From UBA1413 sp964567485 (GTDB taxonomy: Bacteria > Bacteroidota > Bacteroidia > Bacteroidales > Prolixibacteraceae): a stretch of DNA of 64,000 nucleotides. The stretch is from positions 1 through 64,000 of the forward strand of contig CAZMMX010000003.1 in the NCBI GenBank assembly GCA_964567485.1, written 5' to 3'. The translations under genes were made by a program, and so were the position numbers. Shown here one piece after another: positions 17,089 to 27,340 of the stretch. The notes under the pieces are model-generated. The model had not been told where the DNA came from. It saw only the letters and a program-made list of their open reading frames with translations, and searched no databases. Position 1 is the first letter of the stretch. Each line of letters starts with the position of its first letter.

Positions 17089-20000
17089 TTATTTGTAGTT
17101 TAGGTTTTCGGGCAGGAATTTTTCCACGAAAGCCGTGGTGACGCCCTTGCGGCGGGCATACTCCTCCACCTGGTCGCGGCCGATTTTGTCGACCCCAAAG
17201 TAGCGCGCTTCGTGATGCGCGAAGTACTGTCCGCATACCGAGGCATTAGGATACATGGCATAGTGTTCGGTGAGGGAAATCCCCACCTCTTCGGCTTTCA
17301 GGAGGCGGAAGAGGCTCTCCTTTTCGGAGTGTTCCGGACAGGCAGGATATCCCGGAGCGGGCCTGATTCCCTGGTAACCGGTATGAAAAAGATCGTGGAG
17401 GGAGAGGTTTTCTTCCGGGGCATATCCCCACAACTCCTTCCTTACCAGCAGATGCAGGTATTCGGCAAAAGCCTCACTGAGGCGGTCAGCCAGTGATTCC
17501 AGGAGAAGCGCCTTGTAGTCATTATGCTCCTCCCTGAATTTGCGGATCCACTTTTCGATGCCGATTCCCGCGGTCACGGCAAAACCTCCGCAATAGTCGG
17601 CCCTCCCCGATCCCAGGGGAGCCACAAAATCGGCCAGACAGAGATGGGCCTGGCCCTCTTTCTTTTTCTCCTGCTGGCGGAGATGGTGAAAGGTGCCCAG
17701 AGGGCTCTTCCTGTTCTCATCAGCGAAGAGGAAAATATCATCGCCCGAGGCGTTGGCAGGCCAGAGGCCCACCACCCCGTTGGCCTGCAGCATCCGATGG
17801 GCAATGATCTCATCCAGGAGTTCGTTGGCCTCCTCAAAAAGCTTGCCGGCGGCCTCTCTCTGTTGGGGATCATCGAGGATCTGCGGATAACTGCCCTTCA
17901 GTTCCCACGCCATGAAGAAAAAAGTCCAATCGATAAATGCACGTAACTCTTCCAGAGGAAAGTCCATATATTTCCTGACCCCCGTGAAATGCGGGGTATA
18001 GATGGGGGAGGCCCCCCAGTCGATGGCCGGCTTATTGGCCCTTGCCTGTTCCAAAGGGAGATATTCACGGGGTTTCCGCTGTTCCTGAAAGCGGCGAATC
18101 CCGGCGTACTCATCACGCACCTGCTGCAGGAAATCCTCATTTCCGGCCAACAGGGAAGCGACCACGCGGGTACTCAGTGAAGCATCCTTGACGTGGATCA
18201 CCGGGGCGCTGTACCCGGGGGCGATTTTCACGGCGGTATGGATTTTGGAGGTCGTGGCACCACCAATCAGCAGGGGGAGTTTCATGCCCCGGAGTTCCAT
18301 TTCCCGGGCTACATCGGCCATCACCTCCAGCGACGGGGTGATCAGTCCGCTCAATCCCACAATATCGGCCTTTTCAGCAATCGCCGTATCGAGTATTTTG
18401 TCGGTGGGCACCATCACCCCCAAGTCCACCACGTCATAATTGTTGCATCCCAGCACCACACCTACGATGTTCTTGCCGATGTCGTGGACATCGCCCTTTA
18501 CCGTGGCCAGCAGAATCTTCTTCCGCTGTTCGGGTTGGGGAAATTTTCCCTTATCGGCTTCTATATAAGGCAACAGAAAAGCCACCGCTTTCTTCATCAC
18601 CCGCGCCGATTTGATCACCTGGGGAAGGAACATCTTCCCCGATCCAAAGAGTTCACCCACCAAATTCATGCCGTCCATCAGGGGACCTTCGATGATGCTC
18701 AGCGCCGGAGAAAAGACTTTTACCGCTTCGGCCATATCCTCGTCGACAAAGTCGGTGATTCCCTTCACCAGGGCATGAGCGATCCTTTTCTCCAGGGCCA
18801 GGTGACGCCACTCTTCCTTACGTTCTTCGGGTTTCCCGTTGGAGTGGAGGCTTCCGGCAAAATCCAGTAGCCGCTCCGTGGCATCAGGCCGGCGATTCAG
18901 CACCAAATCCTCCACCCTTTCGAGAAGGTCAGGCTCTATTTCATCATATATCTGGAGCATCCCTGGATTGACAATGCCCATATCGAGGCCTGCTGCAATG
19001 GCATGAAAGAGAAAAACCGAATGCATGGCCTCCCTGACGGTGTCGTTTCCCCTGAAGGCAAAGGAGACATTGCTGATGCCCCCGCTGGTGCGGGCATAGG
19101 GAAGATTCTGTTTGATCCAGCGGATGGCTTCGATATAGTCGACCGCGTAATTATTATGTTCTTCCAGACCGGTGCCGATGGTGAGCACGTTGGGATCCAG
19201 GATGATGTCTTCAGGAGGGAAGCCCACCTCTTCCGTCAGAATTTTGTAGGCACGGCGGCAGATCTCCTTTCTGCGTTCCAGGGTGTCGGCCTGTCCCCGT
19301 TCGTCGAAGGCCATCACCACCGCCGCCGCCCCGAAGCGCCTGATGGTCAGAGCATGCGCCCTGAAGACCTCCTCGCCCTCCTTCAGGCTGATGGAGTTGA
19401 CGATGGTCTTTCCCTGGACGCACTTGAGGCCGGCTTCGAGCACCTCCCACCGCGATGAGTCGATCATCACCGGCAGGCGGGCAATGTCGGGCTCTGCCAT
19501 CATCAGGTTGAGGAAGGTGACCATTTCCTTTTCAGCGTCTAACATGGCATCGTCGAGGTTGATATCGATAGCCTGGGCGCCGTTTTCCACCTGGTCGCGC
19601 GCGATGGCCAGCGCCTCTTCGTATTTTCCTTCACGGATCAGCCGGGCAAATTTGCGGCTTCCCGCCACATTACAGCGCTCCCCGATGTTGAGGAAGTTAT
19701 TCTCAGGGGTGATGACCACGGGCTCCAGACCGGTAAAACGGGTGAGGTGGTCGTGGGGTGTCACCTCATGAGGCCTGGCCGACGCCGCAGCACGGGCAAA
19801 CTCCCTGATATGTGCGGGCGTGGTGCCGCAACACCCTCCCACAATGTTCACATAGCGGTGATCGAGATAATCACGGATCTGAACACCCATGATTTCAGGG
19901 GTCTCGTCGTACCCCCCGAACTGGTTGGGCAATCCGGCATTGGGGTGAGCGCTGATATAAAAAGGAGCCTTTTGGGAAAGTTCCCGCAGATAAGGCTTCA

Positions 20001-20820
20001 GTTCGGCCGCTCCCAGGGAGCAGTTGAGCCCTATCGACAACATCTTCACATGGGCCAGCGAATGGAGGAAGGCCTCAAGGGTCTGTCCCGAAAGAGTGCG
20101 CCCGCTGGCGTCGGTGATGGTTCCCGAAATCATCACCGGCAGTTCCAGGCCTCTTGATTCCATGGCCTCTTCAATGGCCACCAATGCCGCCTTGGCATTC
20201 AGGGTGTCGAAGATGGTCTCCACCAGAAGGAGCTCCGCACCCCCGTCGAGAAGCCCTTCGACCTGCTCCCGGTAAGCCGCCTTGACCTCATCAAAGGTCA
20301 CCGCCCGGAAACCCGGATTGTTGACATCGGGGGAGAGCGAGAGGGTCTTATTGGTAGGCCCGATGGCTCCCGCCACATAACGGGGCTTTTCGGGATTTGC
20401 GGCGGTAAATTCATCAGCTTGGGTACGCGCAATCTCTGCTGAGGCTTTGTTCATGGCATGCACCCATGCCTCCGTATGGTAATCAGCCTGCGAAATGGGC
20501 GTCGAATTAAAGGTATTGGTCGACAGAATGTCGGCACCGGCTTCCAGGTACTGCCGATGAATGGAGACAATGACTTCAGGCTTTGTCAGCGACAAAATAT
20601 CGTTGTTTCCCTTCAGGTCGTAAGGGTGATTGGAAAACAGATCTCCCCGGAAATCCTCCTCGGTAAGTTTATAATCCTGGATCAGCGACCCCATGGCCCC
20701 ATCCAGCACCAATACACGGTGTTTCAGTTCTTCGAAAATATCTTTCTTGATCATCCCTTTCTTCTCCCTGATCTCCTGATTTGCAGGTTCAGCTCCTGAT
20801 TCCTTGTTTTTATCTATCAT
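17089..20820 (-). CDS. metH: Cobalamin-dependent methionine synthase, full length
   Basis: 1243 residues; the ATG at 20820 gives a polar leader of 22 residues before MIKKDIFEELKHRVLVLDGAMGSL, so an ATG at residue 23 is also possible. All MetH modules are present in order: homocysteine-binding barrel with zinc ligands (GLNCSLGA; GGCCGTTPAHI, about residues 25-350), methyltetrahydrofolate-binding domain (FLNIGERCNVAGSRKF; INLDDAMLD, about 385-650), B12 cap and B12 domain with KGDVHDIGKNIVGVV, and the SAM-binding activation domain with RPAPGYPACPEH. It makes methionine from homocysteine and methyl-H4folate. It sits 42 bp downstream of a UPF0280 gene, probably in one operon, and shares the window with the COG1900/NIL-ferredoxin homocysteine-synthesis pair. 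No cobalamin or SAM riboswitch was recognisable upstream. Confidence 0.97.
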   Translation of the reverse strand: MIDKNKESGAEPANQEIREKKGMIKKDIFEELKHRVLVLDGAMGSLIQDYKLTEEDFRGDLFSNHPYDLKGNNDILSLTKPEVIVSIHRQYLEAGADILSTNTFNSTPISQADYHTEAWVHAMNKASAEIARTQADEFTAANPEKPRYVAGAIGPTNKTLSLSPDVNNPGFRAVTFDEVKAAYREQVEGLLDGGAELLLVETIFDTLNAKAALVAIEEAMESRGLELPVMISGTITDASGRTLSGQTLEAFLHSLAHVKMLSIGLNCSLGAAELKPYLRELSQKAPFYISAHPNAGLPNQFGGYDETPEIMGVQIRDYLDHRYVNIVGGCCGTTPAHIREFARAAASARPHEVTPHDHLTRFTGLEPVVITPENNFLNIGERCNVAGSRKFARLIREGKYEEALAIARDQVENGAQAIDINLDDAMLDAEKEMVTFLNLMMAEPDIARLPVMIDSSRWEVLEAGLKCVQGKTIVNSISLKEGEEVFRAHALTIRRFGAAAVVMAFDERGQADTLERRKEICRRAYKILTEEVGFPPEDIILDPNVLTIGTGLEEHNNYAVDYIEAIRWIKQNLPYARTSGGISNVSFAFRGNDTVREAMHSVFLFHAIAAGLDMGIVNPGMLQIYDEIEPDLLERVEDLVLNRRPDATERLLDFAGSLHSNGKPEERKEEWRHLALEKRIAHALVKGITDFVDEDMAEAVKVFSPALSIIEGPLMDGMNLVGELFGSGKMFLPQVIKSARVMKKAVAFLLPYIEADKGKFPQPEQRKKILLATVKGDVHDIGKNIVGVVLGCNNYDVVDLGVMVPTDKILDTAIAEKADIVGLSGLITPSLEVMADVAREMELRGMKLPLLIGGATTSKIHTAVKIAPGYSAPVIHVKDASLSTRVVASLLAGNEDFLQQVRDEYAGIRRFQEQRKPREYLPLEQARANKPAIDWGASPIYTPHFTGVRKYMDFPLEELRAFIDWTFFFMAWELKGSYPQILDDPQQREAAGKLFEEANELLDEIIAHRMLQANGVVGLWPANASGDDIFLFADENRKSPLGTFHHLRQQEKKKEGQAHLCLADFVAPLGSGRADYCGGFAVTAGIGIEKWIRKFREEHNDYKALLLESLADRLSEAFAEYLHLLVRKELWGYAPEENLSLHDLFHTGYQGIRPAPGYPACPEHSEKESLFRLLKAEEVGISLTEHYAMYPNASVCGQYFAHHEARYFGVDKIGRDQVEEYARRKGVTTAFVEKFLPENLNYK

Positions 20821-20862
20821 TCCTCATTCTCCGGCCATTTCTAATTCTCTGATGCCGCTCCT

Positions 20863-21621
20863 TCAAGCTGAGTTATGCACAAACCGGACTTCAAAGTTAC
20901 CGCGGATTCCGGTTTGGTCTTCGCAAATGACGACCAGGGAGAGAATTTCGGGAAATTGTTCCGAATATTTTAACACCGGTTCAATATTGGCGGGGGTTTT
21001 CACGCGGTTGGCCAGTGCAGTGGCCCATGCGTCGGCCAGCACCGGTGAGGAGCAGGCCACCATGACGGCATCGGCCTTGCCGAAACTCAGAGAGGGGCCA
21101 ACGGTACCCGAGGAGGTACACACCCCACAGGGGGTTTCCCCGACCGGAATCAGAATGCCGATTTTTTCAGAGAGGGGAGAATCGCCGGCGTATATGGTCA
21201 TCAAAAGGTCCTCTTTCAGGAGAAGGAAATAGTCGCCGCCGTTTTCGACGATCAGCTCCTGAACCCGGAAGTGTTTTCTGATTTTTTCGGCGGTGCGGAG
21301 GGCGAACATGCCGGCTACGGCAGCCATGGGACCGGTACCACTGCGGGTGGCGGCGGCAGCCATCTCCCGGGCTTCCTGAGGGGCCCCCGGAAAGAGCTTC
21401 AACGGCTCCAGGGAAGTCCCAAAGGCCGGAAACTCATGAATATAGGCATCGAGCCTCTTCCTGAGATCCATCACCTCATGCAGGGCCACTTCCGCGATCT
21501 CCTTGCGGAAGGAGGCATGATCCACCCCGATCCAAAGGTCGGTCTCCAGGTACTGCACCGTAAAAGAGGCAAACCGGGCGGGATTGAACTGCTGGCGATA
21601 GCTTCGCGGCTGGTATTCCAT
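20863..21621 (-). CDS. UPF0280 (COG2122) ApbE-like protein linked to sulfide assimilation
   Basis: 252 residues from the ATG at 21621, where MEYQPRSYRQQF matches the usual family N-terminus; an ATG 18 codons upstream gives an unlikely Cys/Phe-rich leader. Family features: ETDLWIGVDH near the start, the glycine-rich GPMAAVAGMFALRTAE, ELIVENGGDYFL, and VGETPCGVCTSSGTVGPSLSFGKADAVMV, all typical of this ApbE-like fold. Known: in Methanosarcina the COG2122 protein MA1715 is needed for efficient sulfide use in homocysteine synthesis, and relatives co-occur with COG1900. Here it lies directly upstream of metH. Inferred role: sulfur transfer or activation for homocysteine formation. The 290 bases upstream, to the next gene, hold only a terminator hairpin. 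Confidence 0.85.
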   Translation of the reverse strand: MEYQPRSYRQQFNPARFASFTVQYLETDLWIGVDHASFRKEIAEVALHEVMDLRKRLDAYIHEFPAFGTSLEPLKLFPGAPQEAREMAAAATRSGTGPMAAVAGMFALRTAEKIRKHFRVQELIVENGGDYFLLLKEDLLMTIYAGDSPLSEKIGILIPVGETPCGVCTSSGTVGPSLSFGKADAVMVACSSPVLADAWATALANRVKTPANIEPVLKYSEQFPEILSLVVICEDQTGIRGNFEVRFVHNSA

Positions 21622-21750
21622 GCCCTTAAAATTACAACAAAAACAGACATCATTACCCTTTTTGAACCGGAACATCGGGGTGGTGTGGTCCTGTCGTTGC
21701 TGAAGCCTCCGTTGGTCTTGAACAGATGCCTTCCTGGCACCTTCAGCAAT

Positions 21751-21794
21751 TGAAAAGCTCCCGGACTGCCGGAAAATTCCGGAGACCGGGAGCT
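21751..21794 (-). terminator. Terminator hairpin after the FN3/InlB-repeat T9SS gene
   Basis: Long interrupted stem: AGCTCCCGG (21756-21764) pairs with CCGGGAGCT (21786-21794), with an inner GCCGGAA / TTCCGG stem. Read on the minus strand it is followed by TTTTC, fitting the end of the upstream minus-strand gene. Confidence 0.6.
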
Positions 21795-21911
21795 ACAAGG
21801 GATTAGGCAGGTTTATGACCTAAGGACCGGGTAGGATAACTCCCCCAGTCTTGGGTAGGTGTATAGCCATGAGCCCGTAGAAGATAACTCCCAAGAGCCC
21901 GGGTGGAACGG

Positions 21912-24673
21912 TTATCGTTTTACGATCTTGCGCACTTCCCGGCTATCGGCTGTTTCCAGAACCAGCAGGTAAATACCCGGCTGAAGAGCGCCCATGGGAA
22001 CCACCAGTTCCGGAGTAGTGCAGGAGGTCATAATGACCATTCTTCCGGAAATATCGGTCAGCTTCAGCACTCCCTTGGCCGTCACTCCGGAAATGCGGAG
22101 TTCCGACGTCACCGGGTTGGGCCACACCCTGATCTCACTTCCGGAGAGATCGCTGACGGCTGTGTTCACGGTGAAGTTGGCCGTAAGATTGTGGGAAGCT
22201 GAAAGCGTGAAGACATAACTGGCCAGGGTGCTCACTACATCAGCCCCTTCCGTCCAGCTGACAAAGACATATCCCTCAGCAGCTTGGGCATGGGCGGTGA
22301 CCGTGGTGCCCGTGTTAAAGGTACCCCCGCCGCTTACCGTGCCTCCGGCGGCTGGTGAAGCACTCAGGGTGAGAGAATGGGTCACGGGGATCTCCCTGAA
22401 ATTGGCGGTCAGTGTACGGTCGCCGTTCAGGGTAAACTTGTAATTTATTGAAGTGCTCAATACCGAGCTTCCTTCCGTCCAGCTGACAAATTCAAAGCCC
22501 TCTTCCGGAACGGCAGAAATGGTGACCGTCGTTCCCGGATCATACTTTCCTGCACCCAGAGTGTTTCCGCCAAAGAGGGGAGCAGAAGATAACATAAGGG
22601 TACTTTGTGATGGGGCGGCCTTAAAATTGGCCACCAGGGTTTTGTTCCCGGTCAGGGTAAAGGTGTAACCTGGTGATGAACTGATGACCTTGGTCCCATC
22701 GGTCCAGCTGACAAATTCATAGTTTTTCCCTGCAACAGCCCTGATCTTTACCTCAGAACCTTCCGTGAAGCTGCCGCCCCCGCTGACGGTTCCTCCCGCG
22801 ACCGGACTGGCAGAAAGGGAAACTGCATATTGTTGCGGAATACTTATAAAGTTGGCCACCAGGGTAGTGGCAGCATTCACCGTAAAGGTATAAGCCTGGG
22901 AGGAACTCACGACCTTGGAGCCATCGGTCCAGTTGACAAATTCATATCCCTTGCTGGTGCTGGCCTTGACGGTCACGGAGCTCCCCTGGGGGAAGGTGCC
23001 GCCCCCCGACAGGGTACCTCCGGCTTCGGGACTCGCCACCAGGGTAACGCCGCAATTCAGCGGCAGGCTCCTGAAGTTGGCCACCAGGGTGCGGCTGGCA
23101 TTCACTGTAAAGGTATAACTGGCGCTGCTGGAAGCTATTTTGGTCCCCTCCGTCCAGTTCACAAACTCATACCCCTTGGCAGGGGTGGCGGTGACTGTCA
23201 CCGCTTTGCCCTGGGGATAACTCCCTGCCCCGGTGAGGGTCCCTCCCCCCGCCGGAGTGGCCGATAGAGTGACGGTGAAGGTCGTGGAACCTGACGTGGT
23301 CACATAAATCGCCGGTGAAGCCACCGACTCCCCATTGGGGGCTATGGCCTGCACCATATAATAGTATTCATGGCCGGTAAGCAACCCAGTCACTGCATGT
23401 GTGAGCACATTTGTAAGCGTCTTGGGGAAATACCCGGCAGGATTGCTCCCGGTGCTGGAAGTGCTGATCACCCATAGCTTATAGCCCGTGGCATGGGTCA
23501 CAGCCTCCCACCTGGCTACAAAGGAAGTGGCGGTGATATTGGTTGCGGGAAGCGCAACAGGCGCAGGAGGCTTGGTGATAAAGGCTATTTCATTGCCAAA
23601 ATAGGAGAGTGTGGTATTGAAGATGGCCCGTACCCTGTATTTGTAATTGGTGGAAGGATCCAGATCAAAATCCTTGAAGTCATAACTGGTGGCGGTCGTG
23701 AATCTCCACAACCAGTTTTGATTCACATAAATTTCCAACCTGTATTTGGTGGCCCCGGGCACTGGATTCCAGCGGGCGGTGAAGGAATGGTCGGTGACAT
23801 TGGTGGGCTGCAGGGCCACCGGACGCTCCAGCATTTCGGTAGTGGCCCTGATGGCATTCGATCGGGCCGATTCCTCATTTTCATTGACCGCTGTGACCTG
23901 GTATTCATACTCCAGTCCCGACTCCAGGTTTTCCACCCACCTCGAAAGATTGGTCGTGGTTTCCCCATTGATGATCACCTTCCCTGATACTTTCTCCTTC
24001 AGAAAGAATTTGTAATAACGGGCCCCCGGGCTTTTGTTCCACTGGGCCAGAAAGGCATTGGGACGGATGTTCAGGGCCTGAAGCGCCACCGGAGCCACAA
24101 TTTTCGTGTATACCTCTCCTTCCACCGCATCAGAGAAGATATCGAGATACTCCCCTTTCCAGGCCGCCCACACCCTCTTGTAACCCTTCAGAGTAACCAG
24201 GTACTTCGTTCCGCTGACCAGTCCGGTCACGGCCTGGCTGGATGCAGTGAGTCCCTTGAAGTCAAACCATTCGCCGGTTTCATCATTGATAATATAAAGG
24301 TAAACCTCACTCCAGGTGGTGACGTAGGGCACGCTTTTATTCCAGCTGACCGTAAAGGAACTGGAAGTCACATTCGTAATGCCGGTGAGTGCTGGTCCGG
24401 GATACATCAAGGCAATATCCACTTCGGTCTTCTCCAGAAAGGTTCCGTTTGACCGGGCTTCCACCATGATTTTCCGGTCATCATCCCAAAAGGGTTCCAT
24501 GAATCCGATGTTGGTGGCCAGCAACTCTGTTTCGGGGCTTTTCACCTTTGCAGGCGCATAATTGGGAATGTTGCCCCAGGTGCCGTTCGATGTTTTTATA
24601 CCATAAATAAAAATCCAGTACTCCGTGGCCCCTGCGACGGGTGTCCATGAGATCCTGCAGGAAGAGGAGGTGA
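21912..24673 (-). CDS. T9SS-secreted protein: fibronectin-like domains, five InlB-type repeats, type A sorting domain (5' part lost in a gap)
   Basis: About 920 residues are visible; the 5' side enters the 100-N gap. The first half has four to five fibronectin type III-like domains with signatures such as SSSFTVSWNKS, HSFTARWNPVPGATKYRLEI and TSFVARWEAVTHATGYKLWV. Then come five tandem divergent InlB B-repeat domains of about 75 residues, each with a GGGxxxxGxxV start and an FVxWTxG core. The last about 75 residues are a type IX secretion sorting domain (VWPNPVTSELRISG, LKLTDISGR, ending KIVKR). The protein is exported and attached to the cell surface or released; such repeats usually act as adhesive stalks. 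It may be the continuation of the signal-peptide fragment at 24774-25711. No catalytic domain is visible. Confidence 0.85.
22161..23282. repeat. Five tandem coding repeats of about 225 bp
   Basis: The five InlB B-repeat-like units of the T9SS protein, each about 75 codons. Conserved positions include FVNWT/FVSWT and VANF or TANF. The third and fifth units are the most alike in their openings (LSASPxAGGTVSGGG). Units differ enough that recent duplication is not evident. Confidence 0.85.
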
Positions 24674-24773
24674 NNNNNNNNNNNNNNNNNNNNNNNNNNN
24701 NNNNNNNNNNNNNNNNNNNNNNNNNNNNNNNNNNNNNNNNNNNNNNNNNNNNNNNNNNNNNNNNNNNNNNNNN
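24674..24773. other. Assembly gap, exactly 100 N
   Basis: A placeholder gap of unknown true size. The open frames on its two sides are out of phase at the stated length. The left side carries a protein with no N-terminus and the right side a protein with a signal peptide and no stop, so they may be one gene. Confidence 0.95.
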
Positions 24774-25711
24774 TCGCCCACGCCGTCGTACCGGAGGGGC
24801 TGGAATTTGCCACCGGCATAATCTTCCTGGAAGGTGACCTTGTAGTAAGCGCATCCGCCGGTTTTGGTTTTCACGGCCATGGCGGCGATGCAGTAGCGGT
24901 GGAGGATGGCGCCCGAAATGGCATGGCGGCGGATCTCCCAGTCGTAAGTGATGGCGGTCTTCAGCACTTCGGTGCCGTCAATGAAACCGCTTTTCCAGTC
25001 GTTGGAATTCTTCAGGGCAGCCACCATGCGGGCCTCCCTGGGCGCATCGGAAACCACGGCTGCCGGAAAAACTGCGTTGGCCATGCCAGCGGCCGCTCCC
25101 GCCTCGTTCAGCCGCTCCGCCACCTGCCCGTATACGGTGAAATCGTCGCCGCTGATCTTCAGGATGCCCGACGCTGCCGGAGAATAATAGCACTGCACCA
25201 CCACCTTCAGGGTATGCTCTCCGGGTCCCAGTTTGGCCAGAGCTTCGGCGAACCCCACCGGCCCCTCGTACTTCTTCCCGAATTTGTTCCAGGTGAGGCC
25301 GGGTGTGTTGTAGACTTGCGTCACCACCGGATCGGGAACCAGTTCCAAAACCAAATGGTTACTATTCTTAAGGTCACCCGTCACATACACATTGGAAAAG
25401 GTGAGCTGCTCCTCGCGGGGCTGCTGGTAATCATATAACGGAGGTTTGATCTCGTAAATGAATATCTCCACCAGCAGCTTTTCGTTCGGACTGGCATTGA
25501 CATAGATTTCCTTCAGGGTTTGCGGCAGATAGGCCACGGCATAGAGATGATCGCCCGCCCTGAACTCCGTCTGAAGCCCGGCCGGAGATGCCGGATCAAT
25601 GGGTGAGGAGGAAAAGAGGATTTTCCCGGGTTCCGCGACATCCTGCGCCGCCATGGCAGCCGCCCAAAGCACCAGGGTAAAGGTCAGGATAAAAAAACGT
25701 ATCGAATGCAT
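24774..25711 (-). CDS. Secreted protein N-terminal fragment, unknown function (3' end in gap)
   Basis: About 312 residues. The start is set at the ATG at 25711 because MHSIRFFILTFTLVLWAAAMA is a clear signal peptide ending before QDVAEPGK; an ATG 13 codons upstream would add a polar leader. The mature part looks beta-rich and soluble (FSSSPIDPASPAGLQTEFRAGDHLYAVAYLP; GPGEHTLKVVVQCYYSP; SGDDFTVYGQV). I do not recognise a family. It ends at the N gap with no stop. It may be the N-terminus of the fibronectin/InlB-repeat T9SS protein on the other side, which lacks a signal peptide, or a separate gene. Confidence 0.7.
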
Positions 25712-25837
25712 ATTGTGAGCTTTAAGTTTATCGGAAATTGGATTCTGCATAGGAGGAATACTTCCATGAAATTCATCTGATCATCAACACATCACTTCCT
25801 GGAGGCCGGCCGGGGAAAACCTCTTCAGGCTCCTGAT

Positions 25838-27340
25838 TCATCGCGCCCCGTAGCCTTCTACGTTTCCGAAGAGTTGGAGAGCGTCTTTCCAGGGGTATTT
25901 ATTGCAGAACATGGTCACCGAGGAGCTCATGGTGCCCTGGAGGTTCATCCCCAGCATGGAGCGCCACTGGTTGGCGGCTGAGTTGCGGTCGAGGTCGGTC
26001 TGCTCGGAATAGCGGGCATTGAGGTATCCGTCGAGATAGGCCTTGTGTACTTTCAGCGATTCGGGGATTTCATTCCGGTTACCGTTGGCACTGGCGATTT
26101 CCAGGTCTCCAAAGTCGCCGGCGTCGATCCGCAGGCGGGTGTTACTGACCGGACTGTAATGGAGGTCCTTGTCCTTATTGACAAAGAAAATGTTGTGGTC
26201 GACCGACACCCATTCGTTTTTGTTGAAGCGGGTGTGGTCGACCCCTGCCAGAATCGAGGCCCCGATGATGTTGTGATGGATGTTGTAATTGCATTTGGTC
26301 ATCACCCGCACGCCATAGCCCATGTCGAGGAAGTCCTTGGTGCGGCTCCAGGTGAAGAGGATGGTGTTGTAAGCCACCTCCACGTCACCGCAGAGGGCCA
26401 TGGTGTTGGGGCCGCCTGTGCTGGCGCAGGTGCCGTAGATCTCAATGGCGGCCATGCGGTTACCTACGAATACGTTATTTTCCACGGTGAACTTTCCGCT
26501 CCGGTGGCCTGCCTGCAGGGCGAAACTGGCCCCGTTCACGAAAACACAGTTCTGGATGGTCACATCCCCGCCGGTGGTGGCGCTCATAAACTGCAATAAG
26601 GGTTCGTCAACCGTGGGGTAACCCACCGGAGGCCTTTCCGTCGAGGGCAGCAGCCTGCCACCCCCTTCCACGCCTTCCACGATCCCCTCCTTCACATGAT
26701 AGGCATTGCGCTCACCCCCGTCAAAGACCAGATGGTCCAGCACCGTGCCCGCCACATCTTTGGTGAATTTTAACACCGCCTTGCGCGTAGAACGGGCACT
26801 TTCGTTGTCGGGTTGTATCACCGTGGGATGGTTCACGATATCCTGGATGGTAAAGGTCTCGTCATAACTGCCATAAATCTTCACCGGCTTGTCACTTTCG
26901 ATAAATCCGACGTTCAGGGTGCCCATCTCCACCCCTCCGGCCACATAAATGGTGGTTCCGGGAGCAGCAACCGCTATCGCCTTATCGAGGTTCTTCAGGG
27001 GCGCCCCTTTGGACCCGTCGTTCTTGTTGTTGCCGTTCTGCCGGGAGACATAAAGCACCGCGCCTGCGGAGCCTGCTTTGACGGTTGCAGCGGAGCCTCC
27101 GCCGGCCCCTCCTGACGAAGAGCTGCCTGCTGATTTCACTGCAGATGAACCCCCTGAACCTCCCGAAGAAGTTGAGCTTCCCGTACTTTTCGTCACATCG
27201 TTCACCTCTTTCTCCACGGACTTTTCAGTTTTTTCCATTACCTTTTTCCCCAGGTTTTTCAAATTGCCCACCTGGGCTGTGCCGGCTGCCGCCCATACTG
27301 TGAACGCCAGAACCAGAATGATCGTTTTGTAAGTTTTCAT
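25838..27340 (-). CDS. Secreted right-handed beta-helix protein with Ser/Gly-rich linker
   Basis: 500 residues. Signal peptide MKTYKTIILVLAFTVWAAAGTA; then a short charged helix (KKVMEKTEKSVEKEV), a linker of about 55 residues made almost wholly of S, G, T and A, and a parallel beta-helix domain beginning VLYVSRQNGNNKNDGSKGAPLK, the DUF1565-like entry found in pectate-lyase-like folds. Repeated turns such as GGDVTIQNCVFVNGASF and GKFTVENNVFVGNRMAAIEI fit the coil rungs. No catalytic triad can be assigned, and no T9SS sorting domain is visible, so its final location is open. It lies in a same-strand cluster of secreted proteins. Confidence 0.8.
   Translation of the reverse strand: MKTYKTIILVLAFTVWAAAGTAQVGNLKNLGKKVMEKTEKSVEKEVNDVTKSTGSSTSSGGSGGSSAVKSAGSSSSGGAGGGSAATVKAGSAGAVLYVSRQNGNNKNDGSKGAPLKNLDKAIAVAAPGTTIYVAGGVEMGTLNVGFIESDKPVKIYGSYDETFTIQDIVNHPTVIQPDNESARSTRKAVLKFTKDVAGTVLDHLVFDGGERNAYHVKEGIVEGVEGGGRLLPSTERPPVGYPTVDEPLLQFMSATTGGDVTIQNCVFVNGASFALQAGHRSGKFTVENNVFVGNRMAAIEIYGTCASTGGPNTMALCGDVEVAYNTILFTWSRTKDFLDMGYGVRVMTKCNYNIHHNIIGASILAGVDHTRFNKNEWVSVDHNIFFVNKDKDLHYSPVSNTRLRIDAGDFGDLEIASANGNRNEIPESLKVHKAYLDGYLNARYSEQTDLDRNSAANQWRSMLGMNLQGTMSSSVTMFCNKYPWKDALQLFGNVEGYGAR

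Noticed and set aside
21622..21911. Cobalamin or SAM riboswitch upstream of the UPF0280-metH operon
   Set aside because: Looked for because of the gene content; no B12-box-like or SAM-aptamer core was recognisable. A covariance-model search would decide.
22161..23282. CRISPR or satellite array
   Set aside because: The periodicity of about 225 bp is coding: it follows the five protein repeats in frame, with no spacers.
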